Of a DNA stretch of 64,000 bases, positions 1-11,754 are shown one piece after another. The stretch is from assembly GCF_003573695.1 (NCBI RefSeq), contig NW_020621936.1, forward strand, positions 7,068,001 through 7,132,000, in the 5' to 3' direction. The stretch's first letter is position 1. Each line of letters opens with the position of its first letter. Position numbers and translations under genes: made by a program. A model generated the notes under the pieces. It had not been told where the DNA came from. It saw only the letters and a program-made list of their open reading frames with translations, and ran no database searches. Source of the stretch: Papaver somniferum (Eukaryota; Streptophyta; Magnoliopsida; Ranunculales; Papaveraceae).

Positions 1-1440
1 CTAATCTCTAACTAGTTCATTTGAGTCATTTGAACTAGTTATGGTGAAGAAGAATATGGTTGATATGAAAGTAATCATATGGATAACCATTTGGTTAACT
101 ATTGTTGAACCAACAAATGTTAATGTTTGGGAACGGTTCGTAAACCCAAAATTGGACATTTCATTTGTGTGTAACAAGCTAAGTTTTCGATCCAACGGTT
201 GAGATATATTAGCTTGAATCTAATCAGGTTTTCATCTAACGGTGAATATTGAATGCTTTGTTACCAAGCTAACATTGATTGCAAACCCTGATTTGAAAAC
301 TATATAAGGGAGAACTCTAACAACCGGTAAACCTAATCCCCACACCTTACGTGTGATACTAGTTGCATAGCTAGAGTCGATTCTACTTTAACCTTTGGTT
401 TCTTCTTCAAAACCAGGTTAACGACTTAAAGACTACATTGGGATTGTGAAGCCAGACCGATACTATTTTTCTTGTAGTTGTGTGATTTGATCTTGCATCT
501 TCTATCGTTACGAGTACGATTGTAATAATTGGCTTGAGATTTTATATCTCCGATAGGAAAGATAGAAAAGTAATCACAAATACTTCGTCTCATCGTTTGT
601 GATTCCACAATATCTTTTTTCGCTGCGTCGATTAAGATTATTGTGAGGTGAATCAATAATACTAGGTTGTTCTTCGGGAATATAAGACCGGTTTATTGAT
701 TGGTTCCTGTTCACCTTGATTTATCAAAAGACGGAACAAAACTCGTAGGTATATTCGTGGGAGACAGATTTATCTATTACCGTAGACTTTTCTGTGTGAT
801 ACAGATTTGCTTATTAAAGTCTTCGACTTTGGGTCGTAGCAACTCTTAGTTGTGGGTGAGATCAGCTAAGGGAATCAAGTACGCAGCATCCTGCTGGGAT
901 CAGAGGCGTAGGAGCATAACTGTACCTTGGATCAGTGTGAGATTGATTGGGTTTCAACTACAGCCCATACCGAAGTTAATTTGGAGTAGGCTAGTGTCTG
1001 TAGCGGCTTAATACAGTGTGTGTTCAATCTGGACTAGGTCCCGGGGTTTTTCTGCGTTTGCGGTTTCCTCGTTAACAAAATTCTGGTGTCTGTGTTATTT
1101 CTTTTCCGCGTTATATTTTGTTATATAATTGAAATATCACAGGTTGTGCGTTGTTCAATCAATTAGAATATCCGACCTTTTGGTTGTTGATTTAAATTGA
1201 TTGACACTTGGATATTGGTCTTTGGTACCATCCAAATTATTTCTCTTTGATAAAGACTCGCAGATTTCTATTTGCTTGAGTAAAGATCAAATCGAGAGAT
1301 TGAGATATAAACTCTTTGATATACTTTTATCTAGATTGAGTCTGACTGTCTAGTTGATTCTCTAGAAAGTGTATTGGAGTTTGTCTATACAGATTTCTAA
1401 TCAAATTGTTGGGTGTGGTTGTTGTACCCTCGCTTTTTCA
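1..1440 (+). mobile_element. Long-LTR Copia-type element: 3' part of an LTR
   Basis: The stretch matches, in order and on the same strand, the second half of the complete LTR at 60594-63121: the ACTAGTT palindrome region, the TATA box, the leader with CCCCACACCT, the block GACTAGGTCCCGGGGTTTTT, and the terminal CGCTTTTTCA. The LTR end is at 1440. The start lies at or before the window edge. No primer-binding site follows, because at 1441 the sequence switches to an opposite-strand piece of another copy. This is therefore a solo LTR or a 3' LTR. Short frames in it are not genes. Confidence 0.85.
301..308 (+). promoter_or_regulatory. LTR TATA box
   Basis: TATATAAG followed by GGAGAACTCTA. The same box and flank recur in the LTR copies near 32681 and 61985 on the + strand and, reverse-complemented, near 40369 and 44694. 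Conservation across diverged copies supports it as the LTR core promoter. The start of transcription would lie about 30 bases downstream (inference). Confidence 0.7.
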
Positions 1441-1922
1441 GTCAATGACACATATCACTGTTCCAGGCTATTTTCAAATGATAATCTTGAATCACGATTT
1501 AGGTTATAAACAATAAATTGTTCTAAACCAAATTCATCAAGTATGCACAAATGTTCTTAAGCTTAGTCAACATATTTCGAGAATGATTAACAAGATAAGC
1601 TTGACTCAAAATTTATATTATGCATGTAATGTCTTATTTAATCATGCGATATATTCTCATAGATCGAAAGGTCAAAACTTGAGAAATGTGTGGTTCAGTC
1701 TTCACTTACCCTTTGTTGATGAAGTTCTCCAAAAGCTTCGGTTGACTTTCGCCTTCAAACGGTAGAATGCAGTGATGTCTGGTACTCAACTACACACTTC
1801 TAACCTAATCCGAGAGTTGACTAAATGTAGACTAGAAATCAACATCTACTTTTGTTCAACTAAATTTGACAACAAGATTGAGATCGCAACACTTGTGAGT
1901 TCGACTGAGAAATGCTCTAACA
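1441..1922 (-). mobile_element. LTR 5' (U3) fragment, opposite strand
   Basis: Read on the minus strand it begins TGTTAGAGCATTTCTCAGTCG at 1922, the family's LTR start. It matches the U3 head of the LTR at 38857-41618, including the shared stretch CATATCACTGTTCCAGG. It is cut at 1441, exactly where the plus-strand LTR ends. The simplest reading is that the left LTR inserted into this older copy. No polypurine tract lies beyond 1922. Confidence 0.75.
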
Positions 1923-2639
1923 GTATCTTTTCAAAGATAATTGATTGAAGGAGGATCAAGCCTTGCTTCGGTCACATAGGAAGAAGAAGGGTTGGTCTTA
2001 GGAAGAGAAGCAGAGAAAGTATTGAGATCAGATAATGGTGTGTTATAATTTATGATGTTGTTGAACTACAATATGGAGTTCTTAGACGTTTGTTGTGTAA
2101 CTACTTTGTTAAGGCTTCTTTGTTTAAGACTTAGAGGAAGCCTAGAGAAGGTAAATATAAGACTTTTCTGTGTAAGTCTAAGATTTTCCCCTGTGAATAA
2201 GTTGATAAACCTTTTTATATTAGTTATAGCATACGCTGATCTAGTAAGTGGACGAAATTATGAAAGGGGTAGAGAAGTGGAGTCTATGGAGGTAGTGGTG
2301 AAGTCACGTCCGCTATGATTGGGAAGATTATCCGTTGGGTACGACCATTACTCCACTCACTCTCTTAATCGTTTTTAACTGTTCCAACTACTTGTTACTT
2401 TCTCATCATAGGTGTGCTGCTGCACCACATATTATTTTATATTGTTGGACCAATACCCTAATGAATGTCCCCTCCATGTAATATATTTGATGCCTCGATC
2501 GAAAAATAGTAAAGTTACATATTTCTGTCATTTTTGTTTAAGATATAGTCATGAATTGCTGAGCCCAGACGCTCATCTCTGTATAAACAGACTAGTGTCG
2601 AATCTGATGAGACTAGTATGTGACTACTAAAGTAATCCA

Positions 2640-2830
2640 CAAGTGATGATGAGAATCGAGCTCCAAACGATAGGTTGTGAGCAATGAGCTCTATGTAATT
2701 GGATGTGAGTGATGAGATCTAAGTAATAGAATATGAGTAATGTGATCTAGGTGATAAGATGTAAGTAATGAGTTGTGAACGAAGAGATATAAGCAACGAT
2801 GTGTAATAAATGAGCTCTAGTGATGCCAGT
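2640..2830. repeat. Degenerate tandem repeat
   Basis: Roughly 25-35-bp units based on a GTGAGTGATGAGATCTAAGT-like core recur about six times with many changes (GAGCTCTA, GAGATCTA, GTGATCTA variants followed by GTAAT and a GATGTGAG-like piece). There is no coding potential. It is probably an old minisatellite. Confidence 0.5.
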
Positions 2831-3763
2831 CGCGGACATTTGAGTAAGCTGGGTACTCAATAATATGAATTGCAAATGGTGGTGTTTTAGGTGATCTCAA
2901 CTGAGAGGCTCACTTGTAGAATATTTTTGACTCATGATATCAGTAGAATTAGTCCGATTTCATGATGTTATTGATGCAAATGGAATCGACATTGCACCAA
3001 GTCACGGTTAGGAGTGATGCTGGTGCTAGCAGTAACTAATACCTGAAAAATAAAGTTGCTCAGGTGGAGCAGGGTACTAGCAAGTGCTAGCTAGCAAAAG
3101 AGGGTCTCAAACATTATTCTAGCGACAAAAACATAATGGGTTGGGGCTAGAAATATCCAACAACATTGGAAATATGGGCTGGTGCTGGCAAGTGCTAGTA
3201 TCGTGAGAGAGATAGTTGGCGCTGGAAAAGCCATCACCGTTATGAATATAGGTTGGTGCTATCCTTGGTCAGCGTCGTGGTAAGCTACCAACGCCATTGG
3301 TGGAGTGGGTTGGCTAACAAGGTTGATGCTAGATTTAGTGCCACAAGTCAGTGAGAGGGCAATGCTCTTTCTGTCACTCGTACCTTGGTGTTGTCGGTAC
3401 TTCCATTTGTGAAATTGACATTCTTTTTCTGTTATTCAAAAGATGAATATACACTGGCTCCTGAACTAGAGATTATCCATAGAATTCTATTGGGAATAAC
3501 CATGCATTAGTTCAGTAATTCATTCAAGTAAATGCATGCATTGTTTGTGGTAGACTTGCTAGCCAAATGTTATATAGTAGATTCTGTAATTCATCGTAAA
3601 TATTTTCCCATAACATTATTTTGAATTCATATGATCAACCGGGATCACACATGAATATGCTTAGTAATTATCATCCTAGCGAATAAGTATACCGTTGATT
3701 AATAGATGTATAAATACAGTAGCAAATCAATATTTCTCAACAAGAGTCTTGATATTAATGTGT

Positions 3764-3780
3764 ACACACACACACACACA
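3764..3780. repeat. AC dinucleotide microsatellite
   Basis: Eight and a half uninterrupted AC units, followed by an impure GATA/GACA tract. Confidence 0.85.
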
Positions 3781-4643
3781 GATAGACAGAGATAATTCAA
3801 GGAACTCATATGGAACTATTGCAATTTGAGACAAGTTCAATGATGCTTTATACTAGTGATATCCATATAGGAGCTTGATATTTATTCGAGAACAAGAGTG
3901 TGTCTTGACTTTGTATTATGTATAGTTAGCGAGCATCTGAAAAGGAGTTGCAACTAGCACCAATTGCATTCTGAGGACAATGCTGCTTTATACTAGTAGT
4001 TGATACATCTAGGAGATGTTTAATCAATGTGGATTTGATACAGAAGTGAGTATTGGGGTATACGGAATACTGAATACTGAAAGTTCAACCGGGTGAAACT
4101 CCAATATGTACGTAGTGTATAAAAATAAAATGAGGCTAAAAGATCATTATAGAGTGCTTGCAACTATTAGAAAAATTTGTATTCTCACTCTCTTATGGAA
4201 TATGAAATATAAACACAAACTCTTTATTTCTAATACAGGACAAGAAGCAATTATATATGAATCTTGTATTTCTATTACAATACATGGGAGACTTTACAAT
4301 TTTCACTTTTGTCAAAAATCCACCGTTAATAATATTATTTAGGCGGGAACCCTTAACTCAGTCATTATCAGTTGATTTTAGTCATCATATGTCAATACAC
4401 CAATACTACCATATTTGTATCAGTGAATACTAATACGATATCGATAGTCGCATGACGAACCATGTTTTCAAGATATAAGTAATTCATGATAATATGCATA
4501 CCATATCCTTCATCAATCCATACTTAACGTTTAATTTCCCATCATTGTGTTGCTCACCTGGTCCTTAGCTTATATTTGATAGCTAAGGTTGTACATGGTA
4601 TAGTTTGATATTGGATGATACCAGCATCGTAGGCATGATGAAC

Positions 4644-6350
4644 TTTGAGAGCATCGCTCGGTCAAACTCAAAAGTTTTGGTATGTAAAGCTTGTTGCCAA
4701 CGATAGTTACAAAAAACCATATCTTGATAAAGTATACCAAAATCAGTTTCGGATTAGGAGTAGAACATGGTAGTTGAGTATCATAATTCATCTAATCACC
4801 CTAGAAGATTGAAGAATAACGAAGACATCTGAGAAGACTTCATCAAAAAATATACGTGAAGACTGACTATCCTGCTTAATCAATATTTTTATCATTCTAT
4901 TTATTGAGACCATGTTGTATTTCTTTAGTATAACCGATTCGAGTTCAATCTTGTACATGATTAATCTCAAAATATAAATTCAAGTAACAGATTTATAAGT
5001 TTATCACTTTTGATATGACTGTGAAATTATAAACTTAAAAACTTCAAGTTTTTATATTTTCCAAAAATTGAATTTTCGAGTTTGCAAACTACGTAAAAAC
5101 TTGATTTCCTAATACCAAAGTGCACAAGAGATCACGAACCAATTTATGGGTTCGGGAACTACGTAATTTCAAGGTGTTACTGTAAACTTTGCAAATTTTC
5201 TCTTATGTTCATGAACTGATTTATGAGTTCGCGATTCGCGAACTATGCACTTTTGAGTATGTCCCTAGATTTTTTTTTCAAGTTTTCTCTTGTGCACGAA
5301 CTGATTTATGAGTTCGTGAGCTAGGCACTTTTGAATATGGTCCTGGAAATTTCAAATATCTTATGTACACAAACTGATTTATTGGTTTACGAACTAGCAT
5401 ATTTTTGGGTATTCCTGAAATCCGATTAGACTATCTTTTACATGATAATTCAAGATATACAGAAATTTATCTTGATCATCATAAATTTTGTTTATTCTAA
5501 GGTCTATCTCTGCTATACGAACATTCGATAACTATTGATTGAGGAATAAGATTGATAGAAATTAAAAAGTACGCTTCGTCCCAGACTTTCTAATTCCACA
5601 AGATTTATATCTAAACTAGTTTTAGATTGTTCTTGTGAGGTAAAATCGATTAAGAATCTCTATAACCCTTTGAAAAGAGTAAGTTATTCTAATTGTTGAT
5701 ATTTTTTTATATCTTCGTTTTTCTTGAAAATATATTTTCTTATCCGTCATAAGAAAATAGATTTTCATTACCTTGATTGAATTACTTTACTTTCCGCATT
5801 ATAATTTGTTTAAGTTATAATTAAAGTAATTGCACTTGTTTGTTAATCCCAAACACTTGAGTTGATCCATGTAGTTGTGTTCGGTTTCGAACAAATATTA
5901 TATACCTACTGTATACCTTGTGGTTTGCTATCTTCTTGACAGTCCGTCTATATGAAGGAAATTAATAGGTTATCTGTTACAGGCAGATTAGTCAAAGTCT
6001 TCACTTTGGCTGAAGCAACTCCTAGACTTGTAGGACTTCAGTTAGGGTAATCAAGTGCGTTGGATCTTGCAAGATCTAAGAGACTTAAGGAGCATGACTG
6101 AAGTTGGATTTCTCGTAGGATTGATTCGGTCTCAACTACATTCCAGTCCAACATCTGATAGTAGGTTAATGTTTGTAGCGGTTCAATACAATGCGGTATT
6201 CAAACTGGACTAAGTCCCATTATTTTTTTAATACATTGCAGTTTTCCTCATTAATTTTTTTTTTGTGTTTTGTGCTATTTGTTTTCCGTATTATATTGTT
6301 TATATTTATAATTGAAATACCACAAGTAGTACATTAATCAACTTGAATAA
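4644..6350 (+). mobile_element. Diverged LTR of the same superfamily
   Basis: The start region GAGAGCATCGCTCGGTCAAACTC resembles the family LTR head (GAGCACTGCTCGGTCGAACTC). The tail keeps the U5 landmarks in order: TGTAGCGGTTCAATACA, GGACTAAGTCCC, GCAGTTTTCCTC, GTTTTCCGTATTATATTG and TTGAAATACCACA. Between them the U3 part is strongly diverged and holds its own tandem array (5129-5410). The terminal CTTTTTCA is not visible, so the 3' end is truncated or decayed around 6350. Confidence 0.65.
5129..5410 (+). repeat. U3 tandem array of about 65-bp units
   Basis: Four units follow the pattern (A/G)AACTGATTTATGAGTTCG...GAACTA...CACTTTTGAGTATG. The second unit contains the palindrome GTTCGCGATTCGCGAAC. 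The array sits in the position where other family LTRs carry GTATGC/GCATAC palindrome arrays. Confidence 0.65.
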
Positions 6351-6695
6351 TTTTAGCTCAATTGTAAAGAACCTATAAGACTTGCTCTTGTTGAATTTGT
6401 ATCTTGGAATATAGATTACAAGATTTGTTCTTATTGGAATTCAGTTCATGTACAATTCGGGTATATACTAGATTGACCTCGATATACAATCAAGAACTAT
6501 ATATACATATAGATTGTATATGGAATTGTCCATATAACTTTACCAACAAAAAAATTGGTAGTGTACTTGGTGCATATTCCTTTTCAGGAACTGTTTTTAC
6601 GATTGAAAAACCGATATATCCAAGTTTGAAAATCGGTTTGGTTCAGAATCTAACGGTGCATGCAATTGAAGTTGATCATGTCAAAAATTAATCAA

Positions 6696-7638
6696 GAGGA
6701 GGGGTCCGTTGACAGCCTCCTTTTTAACAAGTTTTGACAGGCCCACACCAGTCGTTGGATGACCAAACAAACCTCACACATAGACGGCCGACAATTTTCA
6801 ATTTAGATTCGGGTTACCGGGTACTGCCATGCGATTAGATATCATTTTTCTTCTTTTAGACGTAGATCAAGTTTCTTTTTTCTCTTACCCAACTCCCAAA
6901 CTCAGAAGATTCAAGATTAATCCATATGTATTCCTTATGCTTGAATGACATTGTGATCAATCATCCAAAGATGTGATTTGATTAGATAATTATTAAACTA
7001 CAATTCCTACAAGATTGTCATTAGCGGAAAAGGGGTATTTTTGTTGCTCATATTTTCTATGATATAACGCCGATCAGCAAAAAACAGAGGAGGTATGCTC
7101 TGCCAGTAATCAATCTAATAGTAGTTTTCATTTGACTAATCAATCAACCCACTGAATATTTCATTTTGAGGTTTCGTTGTCACTTATTAAACAGGAACGC
7201 GGTGAATTTCAATCAAAATTACTTAGATCTGGTTTAAGATATATACCATGGTCCATGGTTTCACGAAGAACAGTCGAAACATGGCTGCGACCCAAGTAAT
7301 GGAAAAATAATTGATTCTCTACCATGATTTTTACTGTGATTGTAAAACAATTTACTCTTGTCAAAACATAAAAAACAGTCTACATGCCCAACTTTTATTC
7401 GATTTGAAACTAGGGAGAAAAGTGATAGAAGAAGAAGATCAGTGAGAGAAAAAGTGGAGAGAGACGAACTTACGATATGAAAAGTTAAACCCATTAGATT
7501 TCATTACTTATACCCGATAATCCATATTTAGGTGAACTTTTTTTAACCGTCCATGCATGAGGTTTGTTTGGTCATCCAACGGCTGGCATGAGCCTGTCAA
7601 AACTTGTTAAAAAGGAGGCTGTCAACGGATCACTCCTC
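6696..7638. mobile_element. MULE-like non-autonomous DNA transposon
   Basis: The left end starts GAGGAGGGGTCCGTTGACAG. The right end, reverse-complemented, starts GAGGAGTGATCCGTTGACAG. The two arms stay near-identical for about 85 bases (through TTTTTAACAAGTTTTGACAG and GTTGGATGACCAAACAAACC). Such long inverted ends are typical of Mutator-like elements. The 9-mer ATTAATCAA lies directly left of the element (6687-6695) and again at 7643-7651, four bases beyond the right end. It fits a 9-bp target duplication if the right end has small changes. The roughly 770-bp interior shows no transposase. Confidence 0.75.
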
Positions 7639-8110
7639 ATTAATTAATCAATAAATACCTTTTCTTAAGGGGATTTTTCATTTTCTATGATAGTGATGAA
7701 TCATATATCAAATTCATAAAGTTATGTAAAATAGCAAAATAAGGAGACCAAATTTGAAAGCCCCCCAGAAGTCCCAGTTCATTAAACCCCAGGTTCCAAT
7801 CTTGTAAAATTCAAACAAAATTGAAGAAGAGTATCGAAGAATAATAAGAATAACATATAACGAGGAATCAAACCTAATTATTGCCAATTTCTCCAACTAA
7901 TCATTTATTTTCATCACAACTAATCAAAATTTGATAAACAAATTCGTTTATGTCTTTGGTGTTGCCGTACTGGTCTAACGGTGGTGGTTGTGAGAGACAA
8001 GAGGGGGTGGTAGCGGGTTAACATGAGTTACTGTTTAACTTCTCTTTTAGACCTGGAAAAGACCTTTTCGCGTTAAATCTTTTTGTAAAGAGAAAACTTA
8101 AATGAAAATA

Positions 8111-8817
8111 CAGTCTAACCTAGATAAATGAATGTCCTTGGGACTGGAAAAAAATTATTTGTTTAGCGAGGTTAATTATTTATTTAGAGAGTATTTTTAG
8201 TTTTTTATATAGTATATGATTTTGGTACTTCCAAATCAGAAGTTGAACAATTAAAAAAAGATTCAAGAATTATATGACGTCATGTCTAACTTTTACTATA
8301 GAAATGTGATGGATGTCGAATGTCTTTTGAACTATATTAACGAGAATGACGCAATTATGGAATCGCCTATGGACAAAGAAATAGTCGAGTCAGTAATAAA
8401 TGATGAGAATGATCATGCAATAGATGATAGTAGCGTTATACCAAATGTGTCGGAAAAAAAGGTATTTCAAGCAGTAGTCATCATGAAAATATCTTGCAAC
8501 AACACAAGAAAAGTATTTCATACTTTGTGCATGCATCACACAATATTAAGGATGAGCTGCATTTTTGTTTAGGCCAAACCGGGAAAAAATCAACTTATTT
8601 CTTATATGAACAATATTGATTGGAGAAAATATTTTGTTTTATTTAGTATGAAATTTAGTAATTATTTATTTATATTTTTACAAGGCCCTTAAGAACTCAA
8701 TTTTTTTAATTCATCAATATATTTAGCGAGGTTATTCATTTAACCTCTTAGTCCAAGTCGGAATCGAAAAATTTATTCGTTTGGCGAGGTTATTCATTTA
8801 TCGAGGAGGTTAGACTG
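8111..8817. mobile_element. Emigrant/Lemi-type pogo transposon remnant
   Basis: The ends are inverted: CAGTCTAACCT..ATAAATGAAT on the left, and the reverse complement of the right end reads CAGTCTAACCTCCTCGATAAATGAAT. Both are flanked by TA (8109-8110 and 8818-8819), the Tc1/mariner-pogo target duplication. The terminal consensus resembles Arabidopsis Emigrant/Lemi1 (CAGTAAAACCTCTATAAATTAATA type). The interior keeps the C-terminal part of a pogo/Tigger-like transposase, so this is a deletion derivative of a coding element. Confidence 0.8.
8282..8660 (+). pseudogene. Pogo/Tigger-like transposase, C-terminal remnant
   Basis: A plus-strand frame reads an acidic stretch with MESPMDKEIVESV and DDSSVIPNVSEKKVFQAVV. 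As I recall, it matches the region after the DDE domain in plant pogo/Tigger (CENP-B-related) transposases. After about 8490 the match moves to another frame (LQQHKKSISYFVHA.. then IKDELHFCLGQTGKKSTYF), so there is a frameshift. The DNA-binding and catalytic DDE parts are missing. The element cannot move itself. The family assignment comes from memory of the motif. Confidence 0.65.
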
Positions 8818-8819
8818 TA

Positions 8820-9469
8820 GATAAAGTTAACTAAGTTCTAAAGAAAATTCAATAGGTTAATGTTATTACTAATTCACCAAAGAAAACTTATTCAGTCTAA
8901 ACCAACCAATATTTTGCTCCGTATTAGCGCCTGTCTACCAGGATCAAACCAATGTCTACCAATTTTCAAAAATCCCAAACCATTATGAATCCTTGGATTA
9001 ATGGTTCGGTTCATTTCCCGAAAAAATCCCAAACCATTAAAAATCTATCGAAAATTTCTCCCGACTGAAATAGAGAATGAGAGACCCATTTTGTCCCATT
9101 CCTAATCCAAATGGTAGAGGCTTTCATCTCATCTATTCATTTCCTCAGGTGGTGTAGCATCTCTCTTTTCTAAAGATTTTTGTTATAGGGAAAGCTAGAA
9201 TGTTTATGAGGAAAGCCGACTTCGGTCAAACAAAGTTGATTATAAACAACTAGGGTAGAAATAAAAAAAACTTAAAGAACTCGATGATCTACAGTCTGGA
9301 TGCTTCAAAAAAAAATCTTGATGTTTTAGTTTCCCATTGATTTTAAATCATCTATGATTGATATAATTTATCTTCCGCCACTTTTTTTTTTTTTTGCATT
9401 CTCTATAATAAATATATTTTCCCCCATACTCAATTTTCTCTGTTTTCGGAAGTTCTTATTTTAGATTGT
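8820..9469. other. Intergenic, nothing recognised
   Basis: AT-rich sequence with homopolymer T runs (about 9380-9396). No open frame or repeat boundary can be supported. It ends at the LINE target-site duplication. Confidence 0.55.
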
Positions 9470-9484
9470 GTAAATCAATGATTT
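9470..9484. repeat. LINE target-site duplication, left copy
   Basis: GTAAATCAATGATTT, identical to 17194-17208 directly after the LINE poly-A tail. Confidence 0.9.
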
Positions 9485-11149
9485 GAAGAAATATGTGGCT
9501 AATCAACTCATCATAAACAAGGTCGAGCTCTGGCGATTAGTCGTGCGACGCTGACCTAGTCATACCCAAATTTTCTCATCTTATTCTTCGATCAATCTCT
9601 CCTGTCTATTCGTTTTCTTCTCAATCCTTTATGGTTTTCTAAATCTTTTCAATGTTCTTTTCCTTTTCAGATGACCTAATTTAGGTTTTCTTTAGAGTTA
9701 ATTTAGTTTTATCAAAGTTAACCTAATTTTAAAATTTTCACAAAACCCTAATTTCTGATGTCTAGTCTTTTCAATTAATTTTGTTATTTGCTATTTTCAA
9801 TTAAATTCTTCTTGATATTATCATGTTCAAATTTGTTTGATTGATTTGAGTTTTTTTCCAGTTTTGTGAATCGGGATACAAGTTTATTTCTAACTGACTG
9901 TCTTTTATTGTTTTTTTTCTGATTAGGTTATGGGCTGAAGGAGGTAGCAACATACGGTACCGAGTTTCATCATCATGAGATTATGAGAATAGAAAAGGGT
10001 TTGGAACAGATTTGGAGGTTTCTTATGGGTATGGTTCTTGCATGTTTCAAAGGTTTCTTACTCTGGTTATAGTCGCCATTTCTCTATTGATTGGTTTGGG
10101 TATGCTACTCTAACATTATGAGATCCTACTTCTGTAGGGATTTGGTTATTGAAGACAAAAATACGTTAATTTATTGTTCTTCTCTTGATTCTTTGGATTT
10201 TATTGAGATGATTTTGTTTCTGGGGTTTTTTCTAGTCTCATAATTACCTCCATAATGGACTTTATAGACTCTCATTGATGCTCTTCATGGTTGAAGATAT
10301 CCAAGATAATCTATTTTTAATCCAAATTATTTAAGTGTATTAATCTGAGGAACTGGTTATATGCAGATTAATTTTATCCCCGGAATTTATTGTGAATTTT
10401 ATTCTTGAGAATTGTTTAGATCAGAAGTAATTCAACACTGCGCTTTTTGGTTTGTAATCTTGGGATGGGTTAGTGTAATATCTGATGGTTTTTTTTGGTC
10501 TGTTGAGTTAAGTTAGGGTAAGAGACTAGTCTAGATCAGCTAGAGAGAATTGTGTAGTAGTTTGGTTACTTTCTTTGTTTTGTTGATTATATTCTTTATA
10601 ATCTGGAATGGTGGTCCTCTTTGTTATCCAAAAAACAATTTATATCTTTACTGCTTGTTCTTCAACTTTTATCATTTGCACTTAGGATCTGGTTCAGGCT
10701 GGCGAACACAAAGTCTATCTTTACTGATTGGTCTTCATGCAAAATTTGGAGTCTAATGTTTTCTGGTCTGCTTCAAGTACATCTGTTTCGCAATCTGGTG
10801 TTCACAAATTCTGGTGTTATGGTGTATTCCTCAACTGAAATGAGCTTCTATTCAGTTTTGTTCTTAAATCTAATTTCAGAGAATTCAGTTTTCAGTAACC
10901 CAGATATTGGAAGTTGTCTTGATAAGGAAATTGTTCTTGAACCTACTCCTACAACAATTCTACCTCCTGAACCTTTGATCTCGGAAGAAGATTTTGAAAA
11001 AGAAGTAATTCTCATGATGGTGGACTCGACGGACTCTATGGATGCAGAACCTCCTTCGGCACATGACCTTGTAAGTTTTACTCTAAACTTAATACCTCTA
11101 GTCTTTTCTTTTGGGTAAGCTTTATAGTTTTTTATTTCTACTTTGAATC
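9485..11149 (+). pseudogene. LINE 5' region and ORF1 remnant
   Basis: The 1.66 kb before ORF2 should hold the 5' leader and ORF1 of a plant L1 (RNA-binding, DUF4283 and CCHC knuckle). I see neither domain. Only the last part, about 10880-11118, keeps a coding look: an acidic, proline-rich stretch (LDKEIVLEPTPTTILPPEPL, then EEDFEKEVILMMVDS). This would be the ORF1 C-terminal tail. The upstream part reads like a T-rich leader with several frameshifts. ORF1 has probably been largely lost. Confidence 0.5.
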
Positions 11150-11754
11150 ATGAAATTTCTTTGTTGGAACATAAATGGGTGTTTCCCGGATAAGAAATGG
11201 TTGCATCTGTCGAATATCTTTAGAAAAAACAAACTTGATGCTATATGTCTTATAGAAACAATGGTATATATAGACACAGTTAGGAAATATACTCATCACC
11301 TTCCATATGATTCCTGGTTTATTATCCCTGTTGTTGGAAAATCTGGTGGTTTGGCTCTTGGGTATTTTGCAAAATATAGTATAGAAGTTATTAGTAGCTC
11401 TCATAATTTGATTCATATCATGGGTGATATAACTCCAGTAATTAAAAACTGTATTGTTACTTTTATGTATGGAGCTCTTAACATTAGTGGAATGAAAAAT
11501 CAATGGAACATTCTCAGTGACATGAATGAAACAAATACTCAACCATGGTTATTATTAGGAGATTTTAATTTTATTCTACATGCTTCTGAAAAACAAGGTG
11601 GTAATATGGACAATTCTTTTCCCCCATATTTTATTAGATCTAAGCTGGTTGATATGAAAATGAATGAAGTTTTTTCTTTTGGAAATCCATATACTTGGTG
11701 CAATAGAAGATTTAGAAATCCTGCTGATTTGATATTTGAAAACTTGGATAGAGG
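11150..11754 (+). pseudogene. LINE ORF2, endonuclease domain (part 1)
   Basis: ORF2 begins at the ATG of MKFLCWNINGCF. Apurinic-endonuclease motifs are visible: the N of CWNING, the E of LIETMV, and LLGDFNFIL with the catalytic D/N pair. In a live L1 this domain nicks target DNA to prime reverse transcription. The frame runs without a stop up to 11754, where a solo LTR is inserted after ENLDRG. The last endonuclease motif (SDH) lies beyond the insertion at 13760-13768. Confidence 0.85.

Larger units (their letters stand above)
1923..4643. other. Intergenic, no gene recognised
   Basis: No open frame here shows a recognisable domain or exon structure. Contents are a degenerate tandem array (2640-2830), a loose GGTGCTGG / AAGTGCTAG-rich stretch (3000-3360) that looks like an eroded minisatellite, and a short AC microsatellite. 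Confidence 0.6.

Noticed and set aside
6404..6691. 95-codon frame between the diverged LTR and the MULE-like element
   Set aside because: No domain, no start context, and the sequence is LTR-derived or unknown. It ends at the transposon boundary by chance.
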